From Fusibacter sp. A1 (GTDB taxonomy: Bacteria > Bacillota > Clostridia > Peptostreptococcales > Acidaminobacteraceae), in assembly GCF_004125825.1 (NCBI RefSeq), contig NZ_QQWI01000017.1:1-49521 (forward strand): a stretch of 49,521 nt of DNA, in the 5' to 3' direction. Positions 46,707 to 49,521 of this stretch are shown one piece after another. The notes under the pieces are model-generated. The model saw only the letters and a program-made list of their open reading frames with translations. It was not told where the DNA came from and did not search any database. Position numbers and translations under genes: made by a program. The first letter of the stretch is position 1. Each line of letters starts with the position of its first letter.

Positions 46707-46967
46707 ATGATAAAGGCGATGATGGCTTATCCAAAAGAACTGCTTAAGTGTTTCAGATTGGATGGCAAACTTAGACCGATTGAACTGGCAGCGTATCTGC
46801 TTATCAACTTAGTAGTGATGACTGCAGTTGGAGCGTTTGTAACCGGACTTATACAGGGCGCTTCAGGAGTTGAAAGCACACCGGGATCGACCCTGTCGAA
46901 TATGATCTTCATGTTCTTGTTTTTTGCAACTTCCTTTGGACCAACTGTTAAGACATTAAAAAAATAG
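46707..46967 (+). CDS. Small membrane protein (unrecognised)
   Basis: 86 residues from ATG 46707 with AGAGAGG upstream; an upstream in-frame ATG at 46683 lacks a site. Two hydrophobic segments (about 26-50 and 62-80). No family recognised. It is 63 bases after the LCP gene and could share its transcript. Confidence 0.55.
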   Translation: MIKAMMAYPKELLKCFRLDGKLRPIELAAYLLINLVVMTAVGAFVTGLIQGASGVESTPGSTLSNMIFMFLFFATSFGPTVKTLKK

Positions 46968-46988
46968 CGTATCAAGCGCTATTTTTTT
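46961..46988. terminator. Bidirectional terminator overlapping two gene ends
   Basis: AAAATAGCG pairs with CGCTATTTT around a seven-base loop, with T-runs on both strands. It includes the stop of the small membrane gene and reaches the end of the convergent kinase gene. Confidence 0.8.
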
Positions 46989-49000
46989 ATGTCTATGATT
47001 GGAATCGCTATATGGATCTTGATGGTGTTGTCTCCGTTTCTCGACGCGTGAATCGACCCGAGCAGTCCTCTTGTGACCACATCTGAGATGATCAGGAGCT
47101 CAAGGCCTATTGATTTTGTCTGATGTGCGGTGTTGAAGTAGGGTTCAAACATCCTGTCGATGTTGGCATCGAATTCAATGAGCGGATCTGAAAAAGTGAT
47201 AAGCAGCTCATTCTTGCTTCTGGTGACTTCGAACGACACCTGGTTCTCGATATTGTTTTTGTTAAGTTGAACAGAGTAATTGCATAAAAGACCGATCAAC
47301 TTGTCGAAAACTGAAGGTGCATGGTAGATCTCAATCTCTTCATCATCGATTTTTTGCGAGAATTTGGTCTTCGACTCCGGGTGTAACATCGACATATTGA
47401 GTATGTAGGATTGAATCTGATTGTTGACTTTGATGTGCTCCATATATGGATTGTCATAAGTGTCCAGAAGTACCCTTAAGTTATCCAAGCTGTCTTTCAT
47501 TGAAGCAAGGCATGAGTTGATCAGAACGATACTGTCGTAGAGCACCTCACGCGTAGTGTCATTCACTGGAGCGTCTTTCATCGAATCAAGCTCCGAAAGC
47601 TTTCCAAGTAAAAAGCTGGATGTTGTGATGGCGGTTCCGAGTGGCGTGTTGAGACGATGTGCCAGGTTTTGAATCAGCACCTTCACCGCAGCGTCCTTCT
47701 CCGACCTTAAAAGTTTGCTCTGAGTATGAGCCAGTGTTTCAAGTGTCACCTGCAGTTCATCGTTTGTATCTTGAAGTTCTTGGGTTCTCAAGGTTACATT
47801 TGTTTCCAACAGGTTCTTCTGTTGTTCATTTTGCTCAAAGGCATCCTGAAGGTAAATCCTCATCTTATCGATGCTAGTCGCAAGCATTCCAAGATCGGTT
47901 CTGTTTTTTTCAAGCGAATAGGGCAGTTCATGATCCAAATTGCCATCCCCTATGATTTTGACATACTGCATGATTTCATTGACGGGACTCGTCAACTTAT
48001 GGCTCACAAAGCTAGTGACAAGAATGGTAATCAAGATACCGACAAGTGCGATGATGACCGACAGGTCACGGGTCTCGTAAAAGGATTCGAAAACCTCCTT
48101 GATGGTCGGTGCGACAGCGAGAATCCATCCGTTTTTAAGATGATAAAAGCCCATGATCTTATCTTCTTCGAAAAACAAATATTCGATGGTGCCTGTGTCT
48201 TTCGTTTCAAAAATAGGCTTCATATAAGAAAATGTACCGTTTTCGACAGTCATTAGATTTTCTTCTTGAGTAAACAGAGGATGCACCAGATAATCGAAGT
48301 TTTCGTTGAACAGAAACGCATATCCTGTCTGATAGATATCAACGTTTTCAACAAGGTCCTTGAAGGAGTCAAAATGCATATCGGTACCGATAACACCGAC
48401 AACAAGGCCGTCGATGATGATCGGCGTGGAATATGTGATTAGATACACTTTCAATTCGCTATCGTAAAAAGGGTCTGACCAGACACCGCGACCAAGTTCT
48501 AATGGACGATAATACCAGTCATGCTTCTCAGGTTGTGTCTGAAGCTGTTCTTTTGTTACGAGTTGTTCCTGCATTACATAAGTTGAAAGCGTCGAGTCGC
48601 TTGCTGTAAATACAAGTTGAGAAATTCGCTTGGTATAGTCGATATTGAATATAAGATAGCTTCTGACATTGTTTTTGACACTCGACGCACTTTTTTTGAA
48701 AATAGGGGCGATATGAGCCATGAGCTCGTCAAGCTGCTCTTGGTTGTCAAGCGTACTTAAAAGACCGCTATCTAAATGGCTGGCGGTCGTATTTGCCAAC
48801 TCATCCATCTGGGTCGCTATTTTTTGCAGTGAAATTTCAAGCTGTTGCCCTTTTTGAACCGCAGACAGTTCAAGGTGCTCCACAGCCTGCACTTTAATTA
48901 CTTTGAGATTTGAGCTTATCAGCAAAGAACTGACTAACGCCATCGATATGATGATGCTGATTGCGACAATGACGATCAGGATGTTGCTTATTTTCTTCAA
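46979..49000 (-). CDS. Cache-HAMP sensor histidine kinase with degenerate ATPase domain
   Basis: 673 residues from TTG 49000, which has AAAGGCGG at good spacing; an ATG at 49039 in frame would add 13 residues but lacks a site. A membrane helix (4-28), an extracellular dCache-like sensor domain to about 310, a second helix (about 318-338), HAMP, a coiled coil and a dimerisation helix with NLAHRLNTPLGTA. The HATPase region is weak: the G1 box reads FSDPLIEFDAN instead of DxGxG and the G2 box SIGLELLII. It may bind nucleotide poorly or not at all. No partner regulator is adjacent. Confidence 0.8.
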   Translation of the reverse strand: MKKISNILIVIVAISIIISMALVSSLLISSNLKVIKVQAVEHLELSAVQKGQQLEISLQKIATQMDELANTTASHLDSGLLSTLDNQEQLDELMAHIAPIFKKSASSVKNNVRSYLIFNIDYTKRISQLVFTASDSTLSTYVMQEQLVTKEQLQTQPEKHDWYYRPLELGRGVWSDPFYDSELKVYLITYSTPIIIDGLVVGVIGTDMHFDSFKDLVENVDIYQTGYAFLFNENFDYLVHPLFTQEENLMTVENGTFSYMKPIFETKDTGTIEYLFFEEDKIMGFYHLKNGWILAVAPTIKEVFESFYETRDLSVIIALVGILITILVTSFVSHKLTSPVNEIMQYVKIIGDGNLDHELPYSLEKNRTDLGMLATSIDKMRIYLQDAFEQNEQQKNLLETNVTLRTQELQDTNDELQVTLETLAHTQSKLLRSEKDAAVKVLIQNLAHRLNTPLGTAITTSSFLLGKLSELDSMKDAPVNDTTREVLYDSIVLINSCLASMKDSLDNLRVLLDTYDNPYMEHIKVNNQIQSYILNMSMLHPESKTKFSQKIDDEEIEIYHAPSVFDKLIGLLCNYSVQLNKNNIENQVSFEVTRSKNELLITFSDPLIEFDANIDRMFEPYFNTAHQTKSIGLELLIISDVVTRGLLGSIHASRNGDNTIKIHIAIPIIDIKK

Positions 49001-49096
49001 GGTGGTACCGCCTTTCAAAAGAATAATTGTTTCATACATACCCAAATAGAGGGGGCATTATCGTCAAACAATCTAATTTTTTATTGCGAATTCTAC

Positions 49097-49128
49097 TTGA
49101 CTGTCCAGTTAACTGGAGGGTTTATAAT
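49097..49128 (+). promoter_or_regulatory. MerR-type promoter with stretched spacer
   Basis: TTGACT (49097-49102) and TATAAT (49123-49128) are 20 bases apart. The palindrome CCAGTTAACTGG (49105-49116) lies in the spacer. MerR regulators bind such sites and twist the DNA to activate over-long promoters, so the gene is probably autoregulated. Confidence 0.8.
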
Positions 49129-49147
49129 AAGCCCATAGGAGGTGACT

Positions 49148-49438
49148 ATGTACAAAATAGGCGTATTTTCAAAGATCACAAAACTTACCGTTAAGACACT
49201 AAGGTACTATGACGAGATAGGACTTCTGAAACCTGCAACGATAGACAGAGAAACCGGCTATCGGTTTTATGACGACGAAAATTTTGAAAAAGCGATGCAG
49301 ATCAAAACGCTCAAACGGTTCGACTTCTCTATAAAAGAAATTCTCGATGTCATCGACAAGATTGAAGAACCTGATGATATGGTAACATATTTAACACTAG
49401 CGTTGCATAAAATTCATTACACAAATAGAAAACATTAA
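49148..49438 (+). pseudogene. MerR-family regulator truncated by an insertion
   Basis: ATG 49148 follows AGGAGG. Residues 1-75 are a normal MerR DNA-binding domain (YKIGVFSKITKLTVKTLRYY, then GLLKPATIDRETGYRFY). After DDMVTYL (about 49380-49393) the sequence leaves the family pattern and stops within 16 codons, whereas relatives of the BltR/TipAL type continue with a coiled coil and an effector domain to about 270 residues. The likely cause is an inserted element starting near 49393. The stub might still bind DNA. Confidence 0.7.
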
Positions 49439-49521
49439 ATTAACATTTTTGCATAAATAAGTATTTAAAAGCGTATAAAAAATCCTTATAATAGATGTAT
49501 GGAGCTCAAATGAATGGTCTC
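49394..49521 (+). mobile_element. Probable left part of an inserted element
   Basis: From about 49394 the sequence is AT-rich and unrelated to MerR genes. TTGCATAAA occurs twice (near 49404 and 49449), and TTTAAA (49464-49469) with TATAAT (49487-49492), spaced 17, form a promoter that leads to a new open frame. This fits an insertion sequence whose transposase begins at the window edge. The family cannot be named from four codons. Confidence 0.45.
49510..49521 (+). CDS. Start of an open frame at the window end (partial)
   Basis: ATG 49510 follows GGAG (49500-49503) at good spacing and has the promoter described for the inserted element. Only MNGL is visible. A transposase is plausible by context alone. 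Confidence 0.35.

Overview
This is a low-GC Gram-positive chromosome segment, most likely from an anaerobic member of the Clostridia. A Fusibacter-like organism is only a guess. The evidence is strong AGGAGG-type ribosome sites, a T-box leader, LexA boxes of the Bacillus/Clostridium type, LytR-CpsA-Psr, YolD and EFR1-type ferredoxin proteins, and no outer-membrane functions. Both edges look mobile. The window opens in the last codons and the domain V/VI RNA of a group II intron, and closes in a MerR gene that seems to be cut by another insertion.

The most interesting region is 1080-7024, an apparently complete ribosomally made peptide (RiPP) operon. It holds a radical SAM/SPASM maturase with a PqqD-like N-terminus, two adjacent 28-residue precursor genes encoding exactly the same peptide with different codons, a hairpin, an ABC-2 type ATPase and permease, a CPBP membrane protease, a four-helix membrane protein and a fused ABC exporter. 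The layout resembles the skf and yyd peptide operons, but the peptide matches no family I recognise.

Region 7025-14165 has a MurA homologue with Asp in place of the fosfomycin-target Cys, translationally coupled to a DeoR regulator. It also has an EFR1 ferredoxin, a flavin-type oxidase fold protein whose promoter carries a LexA box, and an UmuC-type polymerase with YolD. Region 14385-18670 is accessory: Nudix, SH3, unknown proteins, GNAT and broken genes, including a frameshifted HELHH metallopeptidase-like gene. Region 18708-25150 is a minus-strand sugar operon (beta-galactosidase, GH63-like glycosidase, LacI regulator, cyclophilin) with a clear promoter and operator. Region 25300-31416 holds a HAD protein, a VOC protein, a permuted-papain protein with an in-frame TAG, a 7TM-GGDEF protein, a Crp/Fnr regulator and a DUF4386-like protein.

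The rest is mostly housekeeping and signalling: T-box-controlled gltX, a helical secreted protein, a stand-alone EF-G, an orphan solute-binding lipoprotein, tRNA-Thr(CGU), an ABC-F ATPase behind a transcription attenuator, an RsmH paralogue, a CHAD protein, a GAF histidine kinase plus receiver, an AI-2E family permease, an LCP protein, a Cache-HAMP kinase with a degenerate ATPase domain, and MerR. Several genes appear interrupted by single stops or frameshifts. Each is reported separately because the cause (true decay, recoding or sequence error) cannot be decided from sequence alone.
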